From Flavobacteriaceae bacterium (GTDB lineage: Bacteria > Bacteroidota > Bacteroidia > Flavobacteriales > Flavobacteriaceae), in contig JABSPK010000007.1 in assembly GCA_013214065.1 (NCBI GenBank), forward strand, positions 1 through 64,000: a stretch of DNA of 64,000 nucleotides, in the 5' to 3' direction. This document shows, in pieces, positions 1 to 10,100 of this stretch. The notes under the pieces are model-generated. The model made no database searches. It was not told where the DNA came from and was given only the letters and a program-made list of their open reading frames with translations. The position numbers and the translations under genes were made by a program. Within the stretch, counting starts at the first letter, position 1; the number at the start of each line of letters is the position of its first letter.

Positions 1-16
1 GAAAAGCTAGCTTTTC
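1..16. repeat. Perfect 16-bp palindrome at window edge
   Basis: GAAAAGCTAGCTTTTC is self-complementary over all 16 bases. It may be the hairpin of a terminator for a gene lying left of the window, but the context is cut off. The rest of 17-165 holds no convincing reading frame or RNA gene. Confidence 0.4.
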
Positions 17-165
17 CATTTCAAAAAATCAATTAAATTGTACAAACTCTACTGTAGCTAATTAAGGGGTACTTACAAATCCCTGAAAACTAATATTTTG
101 ATTCAATGCCCTTAGTTAATGCCCAATATTATTCAAGAATTGGTTTCTAGACCCTTATCAAGCAG

Positions 166-196
166 AAGCCCAGTGTTTTAGACCCTGGGCTTTTTG
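166..196 (+). terminator. Rho-independent terminator
   Basis: Stem AAGCCCAG (166-173) pairs with CTGGGCTT (185-192) around an 11-nt loop and is followed by a T run. It probably ends a transcript coming from left of the window. The gap that follows (197-411) contains a 6-bp inverted repeat, GTTGCG/CGCAAC at 254-270, but no gene I can support. Confidence 0.7.
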
Positions 197-411
197 TGTT
201 GCGAGTATCCTAAGCTAGTTTAGGGTCAGTGTAATATAAATGACACACAAATAGTTGCGCAAATCGCAACCCTTATTTTGCCACAGTTGTGTTTCAGTTC
301 CCCATGTGTATCTTGGAGTTCCATGTGGAATCGAAACAGCCTCGGTTGAAATTCCTTTTCCCCGATACATAATAGAATTAATTATTCTAGCTTTAAGTAA
401 AATATGAGCCA

Positions 412-801
412 ATGATCTTAACTTTAAAGGACGCCACCTTCACGGGCGATATCTTGAACAAAATCCAAATTTCCGTTGAGGATGAAAGAACCACGGTAAA
501 AGAGTTGATATCAGCGCGGGTAGAAGCCGAAGTCAACAGCTATAACAATAAGTTGCCCGAGTATTTCAATGGATTGGTTCAACCCACCGAAGCGGAAAAA
601 ACACGGAATGGGTTTAAGGTGAAAACCGGAAAGGTAATAGACGTTGAGAAGCAAGTGCTGATAGCCTTGGATGCTTTCCAAAAGAATGGGTTTTTCATGC
701 TGATCGATGATCGGCAAGCGGAACATTTGGAACAAGAGGTTTTAGTAAGTCCTGAAACTGAGGTCCATTTTGTGAAACTCACCCAACTTGTAGGAGGTTA
801 A
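412..801 (+). CDS. Small unknown protein preceding DUF4132 gene
   Basis: A 129-aa soluble protein with no signal peptide or membrane segment. I do not recognise a named family. The first ~45 residues (beta-strand, turn, beta-strand, then a helix beginning TVKELISARVEAEV) look like the start of a beta-grasp/ubiquitin-like fold, which is only an impression. The ATG at 412 is used because the upstream ATG at 404 runs into a stop after three codons. The gene ends 9 nt before the DUF4132-type gene at 811, so the two are very probably co-transcribed and functionally linked. Confidence 0.75.
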   Translation: MILTLKDATFTGDILNKIQISVEDERTTVKELISARVEAEVNSYNNKLPEYFNGLVQPTEAEKTRNGFKVKTGKVIDVEKQVLIALDAFQKNGFFMLIDDRQAEHLEQEVLVSPETEVHFVKLTQLVGG

Positions 802-810
802 ATTTCGGTA

Positions 811-3420
811 ATGGGTATCAAGGACACGTTTTCCAAAATGTTTGGGACCAAAAAAGGCACTACGGAAGTAAACAAGGAATTCGATCGCGTTATCGATGAT
901 ATACTTAAAGAGGCCTATGCTGGAAACAACCACAACTACTGGCAAGTCATCGCTTTTGGTAAGTTGGAATCCTACAAAGCATTAAAATCAGAAAACCCGG
1001 AAGTAAAGAAACAGCTGTTGTTTTACCTCATTCCGCAGATCAATAAATACGCGAAATTATCAAGAAAACCCGGGGCTTTTTCCGGCAGGGAGGACACCTT
1101 TCGAAGAAATCACTTGCTTCCCGAATTGTTCAATCTAATGATGAGAAGCAATCTTGGTTTTTCAGATGATGAGGTCATAGCGCTTTTCAAGGCATACAGG
1201 GAATCCGATATTGCAGCTGGGCAATGGTTTCGAAACTGGCCTATTGGATTTACCCTGCAACAAGTGGAGCGGATTGTAAAGGAAAGGGGGCTTTCAGCGA
1301 CTCTCAAAGATCAACTAAAGGAAATCCTAAGCTGGAAATTAACACAAAGAGGGCATTACAATTGGGGATCGGACCTGGAGAAGGCCAGGGTGAAAATCGA
1401 AAAAATCCTCCATGAAAGTGAAAACGAAGACGGCAAAATCCCCCCTTATAAATTACCGAATGACCGTTTGGGCGAGTTAATTAATTCAGAAATCCAAAAG
1501 CGTAATGAGGAAGAGAAAGACCATTGGTATGGCTTATTTCACTCTTTTATCAAGGCGAACGGCTCAAAGCCGTCGGCAAAGTATCTAAACAGTACCGGAA
1601 CATTGATCGATGAAATCGGTGCAAAAAAATATAAGGAAACGGTTCAAGGGTGGATCATGTTCGCCACCGCATTAAAGGAGGTTGAAACCCCGCATGTACA
1701 TGATTATGGGAATGGAAGTGTGTACCATTTCACAAGCTATGATTATTTGCATGAAAAGAACCTGGTTTTTTTGAAAGGGCTGGTATGGAGTTTGTCGAAA
1801 TTCCATGATTCAAAAACCTTGAACCTCCTTGCTAAACTCACAGAGCGGGCCTTCAAGAAGATTCCCGGGGTGGGCCCCCCCGCGGCCGGAGTGGGAAATG
1901 CGTGTATCTATACGCTAGGAAAATCGAAGGGTTTGGAAGGCATCAGTCACCTATCGCGTTTAAAACTTCAAATCAAACAAAACAATACCAAGAAACTTAT
2001 TGAAAAGTATCTTGATGAATCCGCCACCAAATTGGGGATTTCCGCTTCTGAAATTGAAGAAATGTCGATTCCGGAATTCGGACTAAGCCAGGGCAGCAAG
2101 ACGTATCAATTCGAAGATTACGTTTTGGAGATCAACATTGAGGGGCTTGGCAAGGTACCCACCAAATGGATAAAACCGGACGGTAGTCTTCAAAAGACCG
2201 CCCCCTCATTTATAAAATCATCCACCAAACACAAAGCACTTTTCAAGCGCGCAAAAGACGATGTGGCGCAAATCAAGAAGTATTTGACCGCGCAAAGAGA
2301 CCGGATCGATCGGTCGTATCTTTTCAATAGGAAATGGACCTATGAAAATTTCACCAAGTTTTATTTGGAACATGGCCTGGTGGGTTTTATTGCAAAAGAC
2401 CTGATTTGGGAGTTCAAGAAAGAAGAGGGGTTCGTCGCTGCGATATATTATCAAAACAACTGGATAGACAACAAGGGTGAAAAGTTACATTGGATTTCGG
2501 AAGATACCATGGTGAGGCTTTGGCATCCGGTCTTTTCAAGCATCGAAGATGTTTTGGGGTGGAGAACCCGATTGGAGGAATTGGAAATAAAGCAAACCCT
2601 TAAACAGGCGTATCGGGAGGTGTATATCTTAACTGACGCCGAGGTAACTACCAAGACCTACAGTAATAGAATGGCAGCACACTTGTTGAAACAGCATCAA
2701 TTCAATGCGTTGACCGCCATTCGCGGATGGAGGTATTCCCTTCTAGGAGCATATGACCACGGCAAGGAAGGGGAAATCGCGAAAATCTCATTGAAAGAAC
2801 ACCAGTTGGAAGCACAATTCTGGATTGATGAAATCCATGCCGATGATGCATTCAATGATGCCGGAATTTGGGATTATGTTTCCACGGATCAGCTTCGGTT
2901 TTTGAATGAAGGCGGGGAGGTCGTTGAGTTGGTAGCCATTCCAAAAATCATTTTTTCCGAAATCATGAGGGATGCCGACCTATTCGTCGGGGTAGCAAGT
3001 GTGGGCAATGACCCTGAATGGAGGGATAGTGGCGGACTTCGACAGCAATACAGGGATTACTGGACAAGCTATTCCTTTGGAGAACTCAATGAAATCGCGA
3101 AAACGCGAAAGCAAATCCTCGAGAAATTGGTGCCTCGTTTGAAAATTTCCAATGTAGCCACCATAGACGGAAAATTCCTTAAGATCGAAGGCAAGAAAAG
3201 AACGTACAAGATCCATATCGGAAGTTCGAACATATTGATGGAGCCCAATGATCAATACTTGTGTATCGTACCGGCAAGAGGGAAAGATAAAAACCTGGAT
3301 AATGTGTTCTTGCCTTTTGAGGGCGATAGGGGGCTTTCGTTGGTGCTGAGCAAAGCATTTCTTTTGGCGGATGATGACAAGATCACAGATACCACCATTT
3401 TAAGCCAGATAGGGCGCTGA
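811..3420 (+). CDS. DUF4132 domain protein (MolR/YehI-like)
   Basis: An 869-aa cytoplasmic protein. The N-terminal ~450 residues are helical and repeat-like. The centre has the DUF4132 signature (about residues 590-660: LKQAYREVYILTDAE, then YSNRMAAHLLKQHQ and an RGWRYSLLGAYD segment). The C-terminal ~130 residues carry the conserved block with DLFVGVASVGNDPEW, YSFGELNEIAKTRK, LEKLVPRLKI and MEPNDQYLCIVP, which I associate with the domain that usually follows DUF4132. Biochemical function is unknown. Such proteins often sit in clusters with very large ATPases, and remnants of one lie 2 kb downstream. It follows the 129-aa gene by 9 nt. No frameshift is seen. Confidence 0.85.
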   Translation: MGIKDTFSKMFGTKKGTTEVNKEFDRVIDDILKEAYAGNNHNYWQVIAFGKLESYKALKSENPEVKKQLLFYLIPQINKYAKLSRKPGAFSGREDTFRRNHLLPELFNLMMRSNLGFSDDEVIALFKAYRESDIAAGQWFRNWPIGFTLQQVERIVKERGLSATLKDQLKEILSWKLTQRGHYNWGSDLEKARVKIEKILHESENEDGKIPPYKLPNDRLGELINSEIQKRNEEEKDHWYGLFHSFIKANGSKPSAKYLNSTGTLIDEIGAKKYKETVQGWIMFATALKEVETPHVHDYGNGSVYHFTSYDYLHEKNLVFLKGLVWSLSKFHDSKTLNLLAKLTERAFKKIPGVGPPAAGVGNACIYTLGKSKGLEGISHLSRLKLQIKQNNTKKLIEKYLDESATKLGISASEIEEMSIPEFGLSQGSKTYQFEDYVLEINIEGLGKVPTKWIKPDGSLQKTAPSFIKSSTKHKALFKRAKDDVAQIKKYLTAQRDRIDRSYLFNRKWTYENFTKFYLEHGLVGFIAKDLIWEFKKEEGFVAAIYYQNNWIDNKGEKLHWISEDTMVRLWHPVFSSIEDVLGWRTRLEELEIKQTLKQAYREVYILTDAEVTTKTYSNRMAAHLLKQHQFNALTAIRGWRYSLLGAYDHGKEGEIAKISLKEHQLEAQFWIDEIHADDAFNDAGIWDYVSTDQLRFLNEGGEVVELVAIPKIIFSEIMRDADLFVGVASVGNDPEWRDSGGLRQQYRDYWTSYSFGELNEIAKTRKQILEKLVPRLKISNVATIDGKFLKIEGKKRTYKIHIGSSNILMEPNDQYLCIVPARGKDKNLDNVFLPFEGDRGLSLVLSKAFLLADDDKITDTTILSQIGR

Positions 3421-3500
3421 GCGCAGACCAAACTGATTGTTTGGGAAATGTGCTTAAAATATTTTCCAAGCCATGCTCTCCCGCTCGAAGAAACGAATAA

Positions 3501-3521
3501 CCGCCCCTTGACCAGGGGCGG
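3501..3521 (-). terminator. Hairpin between convergent genes
   Basis: CCGCCCCT (3501-3508) pairs with AGGGGCGG (3514-3521) around a 5-nt loop. On the minus strand it is followed by a moderately T-rich tract. It lies just beyond the TPR gene stop and 80 nt after the DUF4132 gene stop, so it can end either transcript. Confidence 0.55.
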
Positions 3522-3524
3522 CTT

Positions 3525-4052
3525 CTATCTAGTACCTCCTTTCTTTTTGTTCGTTTTGCTTTTAGAAAGCTTTTTTTTGATCCGAACGATTTCGTTCTCG
3601 GCATACGTTTGGTAATCCGAGTTGTAACTGAAGGCCTTCACCTCTTCCATGGCCCGGATCGCCATTTTGTATTGGCGCCATTTTTCGAACAACCAACTTT
3701 GTAGGTTGTAGAGCACGGCTTTGTCCATACCCTTGACGGTCAAGGCGAATTCCAGCACTTTTTGTGCTTGGGTAAGGTCCTCGTTCAAGATCAAGACGGC
3801 GATATAATCCGGATAGATATAAGGCGATTCCAGATCATGCTCCAAGGCTTCCTCGAAGCAGGCCTTGGCCGCTTCGTATTCCCCCAATTGTTCGGCATAT
3901 ATGGTACCCATCATGCAAAGTGCTTTGACGTTTTTAGCGTCGTATGACAAGGCATAGTTCAAGGCTTCGATGGCTTCTTCCAACTCATATGGGTAGGCAT
4001 CCAAGGCTTTGAATAGGTACATATTGAAATTCGTTCTTTCCATGATATTCAT
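3525..4052 (-). CDS. TPR-repeat protein
   Basis: A protein of about 175 aa from the ATG at 4052; in-frame ATGs also exist at 4094 and 4043. I prefer 4052 because MNIMERTNFN begins the ordered part while the 14 codons upstream look non-coding. Tetratricopeptide-like helical pairs are visible, e.g. AIEALNYALSYDAKNVKALCM, then a second unit around EYEAAKACFEEALEHDLESP. The protein ends in a lysine-rich tail (KKKLSKSKTNKKKGG). There is no signal peptide, so it is probably a cytosolic adaptor. It converges on the DUF4132 gene and may belong to the same accessory island. Confidence 0.75.
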   Translation of the reverse strand: MNIMERTNFNMYLFKALDAYPYELEEAIEALNYALSYDAKNVKALCMMGTIYAEQLGEYEAAKACFEEALEHDLESPYIYPDYIAVLILNEDLTQAQKVLEFALTVKGMDKAVLYNLQSWLFEKWRQYKMAIRAMEEVKAFSYNSDYQTYAENEIVRIKKKLSKSKTNKKKGGTR

Positions 4053-4219
4053 TTCTTTAGCGCAAGGCCGAACCTGGTACGCAGGACCGCTCATGCTTGT
4101 TTTGAAATCGTCTCGAAATGGCTATATCCACACGGATATAAAAAATCCGAAACATCCTATTGGATTGCCTCGGATCTTCTAAAGGGCTAAGACCCTACAG
4201 GAAAGAACCGAAGCAACGG

Positions 4220-4240
4220 TATTGATCGTCCTTCGATCAA
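4220..4240. repeat. 8-bp hairpin in the 4053-4600 gap
   Basis: ATTGATCG and CGATCAAT form a perfect hairpin with a 5-nt loop. It lies in the presumptive ~270-nt leader of the TPR gene. Apart from this, the promoter at 4327-4357 and the small-gene terminator, the gap holds no gene I can support. Confidence 0.4.
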
Positions 4241-4326
4241 TCGGCTTTTAAAACTGGTCTGATGTAAAAGCATCGCTTCGTTTTTATTTGTTTGAAATTC
4301 GTGTTGTCGTGTTTCGTTCGACGGGA

Positions 4327-4357
4327 CAAAGATGGGGGCTATTTCTGGATTATGCAA
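4327..4357 (-). promoter_or_regulatory. Flavobacterial promoter for TPR gene
   Basis: On the minus strand TTG (4357-4355) is followed after 20 nt by CATCTTTG (4334-4327), one mismatch from the flavobacterial TAnnTTTG -7 element. It would give a leader of roughly 270 nt for the TPR gene. Confidence 0.5.
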
Positions 4358-4545
4358 GAAAAAAATCAATATAAATATTTGACAATCAATGTCTTATGTA
4401 CAAATAGGGCATAGGGGGTCCCGGTCCGCTTTTCAGCGGATTTTCAACATGATACAATCGCCTGTCCCTCAATCGTTTTCTGTTTCAACTATCCGGTATA
4501 TGTCATTTTACTTTTCTTGCATTCGTTTTAAAATTTTTCATAAAA

Positions 4546-4575
4546 AAAGCGCCCAATTGGTGTTGGACGCTTCGT
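4546..4575 (-). terminator. Rho-independent terminator (minus)
   Basis: On the minus strand the arms AGCG-TCCAA and TTGGG-CGCT, with one internal mismatch and a 6-nt loop, are followed directly by seven T residues. It lies 25 nt beyond the small ORF at 4600-4725 and would also end any transcript from the helicase remnant. Confidence 0.65.
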
Positions 4576-4599
4576 TATGGTATCAAAATCGGTTTTAAA

Positions 4600-4725
4600 T
4601 CAATGCATAAATCCATTTAAACCGGACACATCACGTCCTTTTCGCGAGGATAATTCGATTATCCAGCGATAGTCCACCTGACTGAACAGGTCTTTTGGGA
4701 TGCTATGTACTCCAGTATTTCTCAT
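4600..4725 (-). CDS. Possible 41-aa small protein
   Basis: This ORF encodes a 41-residue peptide starting MRNTGVHSIPKDLFSQ and ending GLNGFMH. I do not recognise it. Support comes from the flanks: a promoter-like TTG-N18-CATCTTTG (4762-4734) ends only 8 nt upstream of the ATG, and a terminator with a seven-T tail lies 25 nt after the stop. The mRNA would be nearly leaderless. It could instead be a chance ORF in the tail of the helicase-remnant transcript. Confidence 0.4.
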   Translation of the reverse strand: MRNTGVHSIPKDLFSQVDYRWIIELSSRKGRDVSGLNGFMH

Positions 4726-4733
4726 TTGCGTTG

Positions 4734-4762
4734 CAAAGATGCAAAAATCCCTGGATTTCCAA
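4734..4762 (-). promoter_or_regulatory. Promoter-like element for small ORF
   Basis: TTG (4762-4760), an 18-nt spacer and CATCTTTG (4741-4734) on the minus strand fit the flavobacterial TTG/TAnnTTTG pattern with one mismatch. The predicted start site falls at or just before the ATG at 4725. Confidence 0.45.
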
Positions 4763-4814
4763 GGGATTGCAAAGAATATCGCTATTCGGGATGGATGTGG
4801 TGCCGTCTAATTAC

Positions 4815-5393
4815 CTACGAGTATAAGAAGCTCCGTAGTTGGGTCAGCACGCCTTCTTGGTCAAAATACCAATCGGCGAACGAGAGCGGGAAGACCTTGA
4901 TCTGGGCACGGTTCAGGATACGGATTCGCTCCACACTAAGCGCGTGGACAAAGTCACCCGGATACCCGATCAAATCAATGGCGTAGTACCCTTTTTCGGT
5001 TTGGATCAATAGATCCAGGGTGATGTCGGCGATGCGATAGCCTTCCCAAAATTGGACGATAGCTTCTTTGGGCAAATGGGTTTGGATCTGCTTCAGGAAG
5101 AAATCCCGTTCCAGTCCTTGGGCGTGCGGTTTCGAAACGCTTTGTTCTTTTCCATACACCAAAAATTTTCGCAGCAGACTCCCAGGACTAAAATCCTTTG
5201 GATCGCCCGAATGATACACATATTGCCCATGTCTGGCCCGCGTCACGGATACATTGAAGACATCCGCTTTGTTCAAATGGCCGTGGGCCGAATGATGGGT
5301 GGCCCCATCTACGACCAACGAAAGGTACATTAGGTCACGCTCTTCACCTTGAAAAGCGTAAGGGGTACCGACCTTGAATCGATGGCGCTGACG
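4815..5393 (-). pseudogene. C-terminal remnant of superfamily I DNA/RNA helicase
   Basis: The minus-strand frame is open through the window's 5.39-kb junction. Its homologous part begins near 5390 with VGTPYAFQGEERD, the late SF1 helicase motif (usual form TVHxFQGxERD). It continues with SLVVDG and NVSVTRARHGQYVY (motif VI), typical of the AAA_12 domain of DNA2/NAM7-like helicases. The last ~110 residues (IADITLDLLIQ...YYAIDLIGYPGD) resemble the restriction-endonuclease-like tail found on some of these helicases. All upstream motifs, including Walker A and B, are missing, so it cannot be an active helicase. The first ATG in frame is at 5330. Confidence 0.8.
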
Positions 5394-5401
5394 AACAGTA
5401 T

Positions 5402-6883
5402 TTGCATGAGGTGTGCTGCCTGTTTTTATTTCCCCATGGACAGAGGGTCATCAGTGCGAGCCCCAAAGTGGATATCGCTAAAATGAAGGGCAGTCATGAG
5501 CGTTTGAACGAGGGGGTCTTCGCCTTTGATTATCATGGGTTCATTGCCGCATTAGCGCATTTCAGCGAGCATGAGGTGGTTGCTTTCAATGCGTTCGCCA
5601 AAGCAAAACACGAGCTGACCGAGCAAGTGAAAGACGACTTGAAATTGGAAGGCTTCAAACCCAGGGTCTTATCATCTTTTGAACGGAACAAGTTGATCGA
5701 TCAGGTCTATTTCCCGTTGATAGGCGACAATTTGGCCAAGCAACTGGGCAGCGCCGGTGAAAACAAACGTACCGATAGAATGGGGATGCTGCTTCTGATA
5801 TCCCCGCCCGGGTACGGAAAGACCACTTTGATGATATACATGGCGAACCGTTTGGGGTTGATCTTTATGAAGATCAACGGCCCTGCGATCGGCCATGAGG
5901 TCACTTCGGTCGATCCGAATACCGCCTCGAATTCGGCGGCGAAAGCCGAATTGGAAAAATTGAACCTGGCCTTTGAAATGGGGAACAATGTCATGCTGTA
6001 TTTGGATGATATCCAACATTGCAATCCGGAGTTCCTTCAAAAGTTCATTTCCTTGGCCGACGGTACCCGAAAAATAGAAGGTATTTATAACGGCGTGGCA
6101 AAAACCTACGACCTGCGGGCCAAAAAGTTCTGTGTCATCATGGCCGGAAACCTGTATACCGAAAGCGGGGATAAGTTTCAGATACCCGACATGCTGGCAA
6201 ATCGGGCCGACATCTACAATTTGGGTGATATCATAGGCGATACCGCCGATCTGTTCGAACTCAGTTTGATCGAGAACGCCCTGACGTCGAATCCGATCCT
6301 GCAACAGTTGAGCAGCAAATCGTTCGAAGATGTATACGAACTGATCCATATGGTGACCAGCAATACCGAAGACACCGCTGCTCTCAAAGGCAACCATACC
6401 CGGCAAGAGGTGCAAGACTATCTGTCGGTTTTGGCCAAGGTGATCGAGGTGCGCGATACGGTTTTGCAAGTGAACGCGACCTATATCAAATCGGCGGCTA
6501 TGGAAGATGCCTATCGAACCGAACCGTCTTTCAAGTTGCAAGGATCTTACCGCGACATGAACAAATTGGTGGCGAAGATCGTACCGATCATGAACGATTC
6601 GGAACTCGATACGCTCTTGTTGTCGCATTACGAAAGTGAGTCACAGACCTTGACAAGCGCTGCAGAGGCCAATCTTTTGAAATACAAAGAGCTGACCCAA
6701 TCGTTGACCAAGGAAGAACAGGCACGATGGAAAAGCATCAAAGCCACCTTTGTCGAGCAGAACAAAGCGAAAGGGCTTGGGGATCAGGCCGCTATGTTCC
6801 AATTGTTGCAGCAGGTTTCGGAGTTCAACAAGCATCTTGGGGGCATTCAAAAGACGCTGCAGCAACAGTTGAACGGCAAATAA
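5402..6883 (+). pseudogene. C-terminal remnant of giant DUF3686-type DNA repair ATPase
   Basis: An open frame of ~490 codons covering the AAA+ C-terminal part of the very large (over 1,500 aa) 'DNA repair ATPase' family. Visible are FERNKLIDQVYFPLIGDNLA, Walker A PPGYGKTT (residues 135-142 counted from 5402), Walker B MLYLDDIQH (about 198-206), sensor-1-like VIMAGN, and the conserved IPDMLANRADIYNLGD and TEPSFKLQGSYRDMNK blocks. More than a thousand N-terminal residues are absent. The frame is closed by a stop at 5375, and only TTG (5402) or an internal ATG at 5483 could start it. The AAA module is undamaged, so the fragment is either a recent truncation or still expressed. Confidence 0.85.
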
Positions 6884-6891
6884 AGGGAAAC

Positions 6892-6924
6892 AAAAAAGCT
6901 TGGGGCATTCCCAAGCTTTTTCTT
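6892..6924 (+). terminator. Strong rho-independent terminator
   Basis: AAAAGCTTGGG (6894-6904) and CCCAAGCTTTT (6910-6920) form an 11-bp stem with a 5-nt loop and a T tail, directly after the ATPase remnant stop. A retained terminator fits the original 3' end of that gene. The following 6925-7163 holds only a weak CGACA/TGTCG hairpin with a T run (7080-7112). Confidence 0.85.
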
Positions 6925-7163
6925 AAACCAACATCTTTCACATCAACTATGGCATTCAGAGCTTTGTTGACAGGGTGCAAGAACACCCCTCCTATAATCA
7001 ATTTATGGTGTACTCCGATTCAACACCTTTGAACAAGGTCGAAAGTTTGGGATAGTGGAAAAAAGCCCCTTTAACTAATCGACACCTCAGGTTCGCTCAT
7101 TGTCGGTTTTTTGATCAACGCTTAATTCAGAGCTTCGTTCGTATAATTCTAAAAAAACCGACC

Positions 7164-10100
7164 ATGAAAAAGATAAGTACCCTATTGCTGTTGTTCGTTT
7201 TCTCCCAATCCATGGCACAAAAGGCCCTGGCTGTTCGCTTGAAGGATTCCAGTCAACTCAAGCTGAGCAGCTTGCATATTTCGGTGAATATCGTCGGCAA
7301 TTTCGCGCAAACGACCTATGATATGCAGTTTTACAATGGACTCGACAGAACCCTAGAGGGCGAATTGGTCTTTCCGTTGGCCGAGGGTCAGGCGGTGTCC
7401 GAATTCGCCATGGATGTCAATGGACAACTACGCGCTGCCGTTATCGTTGAAAGGGAATTGGCGCGGGTCGCTTTTGAATCGACCGTAAGGCAAACGATCG
7501 ACCCCGGATTGTTGGAGAAAACCGAAGGCAACAATTACAAAGCGAGGATATACCCGATTTTGCCAAAATCGAACAAACACATTGTACTGACCTTTGAACA
7601 GCAACTGACCGTCATCGGTGAAGAACACCTGTATGAGCTTCCTTTGGATTTTAAGGAGAAGTTGGATGATTTCGCCCTCGACATGAAGGTGTATCAAAGA
7701 AAGGAGGCCCCGCTCTTCAAACAGAATGGGTACAAAGGGTTGGTATTTGGGAAATCGGATGGCCCGTACACTGCGACCCTACAACGACGCCATCATGCCC
7801 CCAACGATCCGATCGTTTTAGCCTTGCCCAACGCAGGCTATTCGACGAACATTCAGGGCCATAAAGATTATTTCTATTTCAACAAAAAACTCAAACCGAA
7901 TACCCGAGTAAAGCGGAAACCCAGGTCCATAAACCTGATGTGGGACGCTTCCTTTTCCGCCCAACATAGAAACTTGGAAAAGGAGCTGGCACTTTTGGAT
8001 GGTTATTTTGAATATCTGCAGGAAGTCGATGTCCGATTGGTGGTATTCAGCAATCGCATCCATAAGGAAGAAAAGTTCAAAATCAGAGCGGGCAAGTGGG
8101 AAGCCCTACGAACCATACTTTCCAATGTGGCCTATGACGGAGGAACCGCATTCGGAGGGTTGGAATCCCTTCCCATCGCCGAAGAAGCCTTATTGTTTTC
8201 TGATGGATTGGATAATCTGGGGGGACTTGCACAAACCGAAAAATATCCGATTTACACCATCAACTCCAATACCTCTGCGAATCATGCGACACTGAGGCGT
8301 ATCGCTACCGAATCAGGGGGAAATTATCTGAATTTAGGGCGTTTGCCGAATAAGCAGGCCCAGCTTTTGCTCCAACGGGAAACCTTTCAGTTTTTAGGAA
8401 CGAACACCCCAAACACCATCAATGAGGTTTACCCTAGGGAAATCACCAATGTGACCGAAGATTTCGCGATATCAGGAAGGTATTCCGAAGAATCCTCATT
8501 GGAGCTGTTGTTCGGCTATGGGGGTAAAGTGACCGAACGGATCCGTGTCGACATTACCGATCCCAACCCCAATACACTGGCCAAACGCTTATGGGCCAAA
8601 TTAAAGCTCGCAGATTTGAATTTGAACAAGAAAGCCAATAAGGCGCAGATCGTTACTTTGGCCAAATCACACCATCTGATCACGGACTACACCTCCATGT
8701 TGATTTTGGATCGGTTGGAAGACTACGTCCGATACCGTATCGAGCCCCCGCAAGCAATGAAAGCGGATTATAAGGCAAGACTTGATGAGATCGCTTCTTT
8801 TGAACAGGACGACCTCCAAGAACTTGAGGAACGGAGAGAATGGCTCTTAGACGACTATGAAGACATCACGGATTGGTATCAAACCACCTACCCGATAAAA
8901 ACAACACCCAAAATAAAGAACGAAGCAACCGCCTCTAGCCCACAACCAGTGACACCAACAAATACGACATCGCAGCATCCTACGGCCCAAGTAGCCGCAC
9001 CCATTGCCGTGAGCGATGCCACAACGATCAATAACGAAATCGACACCTCGAGACCTGTGATCACAGGGGTGGTCGTAGATGGGGATAACCTCCCGCTACC
9101 CGGAGCCAGCATCATCGTTAAAGGGACCAATCGGGGTACGCAAACCGATTTTGACGGCAACTTCGCCATCAATGCCGAAACGGATGAAGCACTGGAAATC
9201 TCTTATATCGGTTTCAATACCACCCAGGTGCCAGTAGGGCAAAGGGACCGGTTCTCCATTAAATTGGAAACCAGTTCCCAAGCTTTGGATGAAGTCGTGG
9301 TAACCGCTATGGGAATTTCCCGGGAAAAAAAGGCGCTTGGGTACGCGGTTACAACGGTTACATCAGAGGAATGGGACGGTGCTTCCCAAAGCGATGTCGC
9401 ACGGTTATTATCCGGAAAGGCCGCTGGGGTGCAAATAACGGAAGCTGCAGGAGCATCGGGCACGGCGGAACGAGTGGTCATTCGAGGCTACAATTCCATT
9501 TCATCGGATTCGAACCCGCTTTTTATCGTCGACGGGCATCCCATGGTTGCAGGGGAAGTCGTATTACCGGAGGATATCGAAGAGATCGAAGAGTTGAAAG
9601 GATTAAGCGCCGGAGCGCTCTATGGAACCAGGGGGCGTAATGGAGTCGTCGTAATTACCACAAAAAAAGGGAAAACCTCGAACCAAGAAGCCATTGAAGG
9701 GTTTAGCAAAACCATAGCCGATAAAATCGCCGTAAAACCTTGGGATCCGAACACCCCCTATTTGAAGGCGTTGCGGCAAGAAGCCACTACGGCCTTGGCC
9801 TATAAGAAGTATTTTGAATTGCGTGAAAACTATGTCAATACCCCATCGTTTTATTTGGACGTTTCCGATTTCTTTGACGCTAAAGGACGTTCCGATCTGG
9901 CCTTGACCGTGTTGACCAATTTGATGGAAATCGAACTTCAAAACCATGAGGTTATGCGTGCCCTGGGCTATAAGTTGGAGTATTTCGAAGCCTTCGAATT
10001 GGCGGCAGTCGTGTATCGCAAGGTATTGGAGCTGCGGCCTGAAGAACCCCAGTCCTATCGTGATTTGGCCTTGGTCTATGAAGAGACCGGTCACTTCAAA

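Noticed and set aside
215-412. 65-aa minus-strand ORF in the first gap
   Set aside because: No recognisable family, no promoter or terminator tied to it, and it overlaps the start of the 129-aa gene; most likely chance.
4389-4598. 69-aa plus-strand ORF in the 4.1-4.6 kb gap
   Set aside because: It contains the minus-strand terminator hairpin, has no homologue I know and no promoter.
5672-6628. 318-aa minus-strand ORF opposite the ATPase remnant
   Set aside because: It is the antisense frame of a clear AAA+ coding region, with Gln/His/Arg-rich composition typical of a shadow frame.
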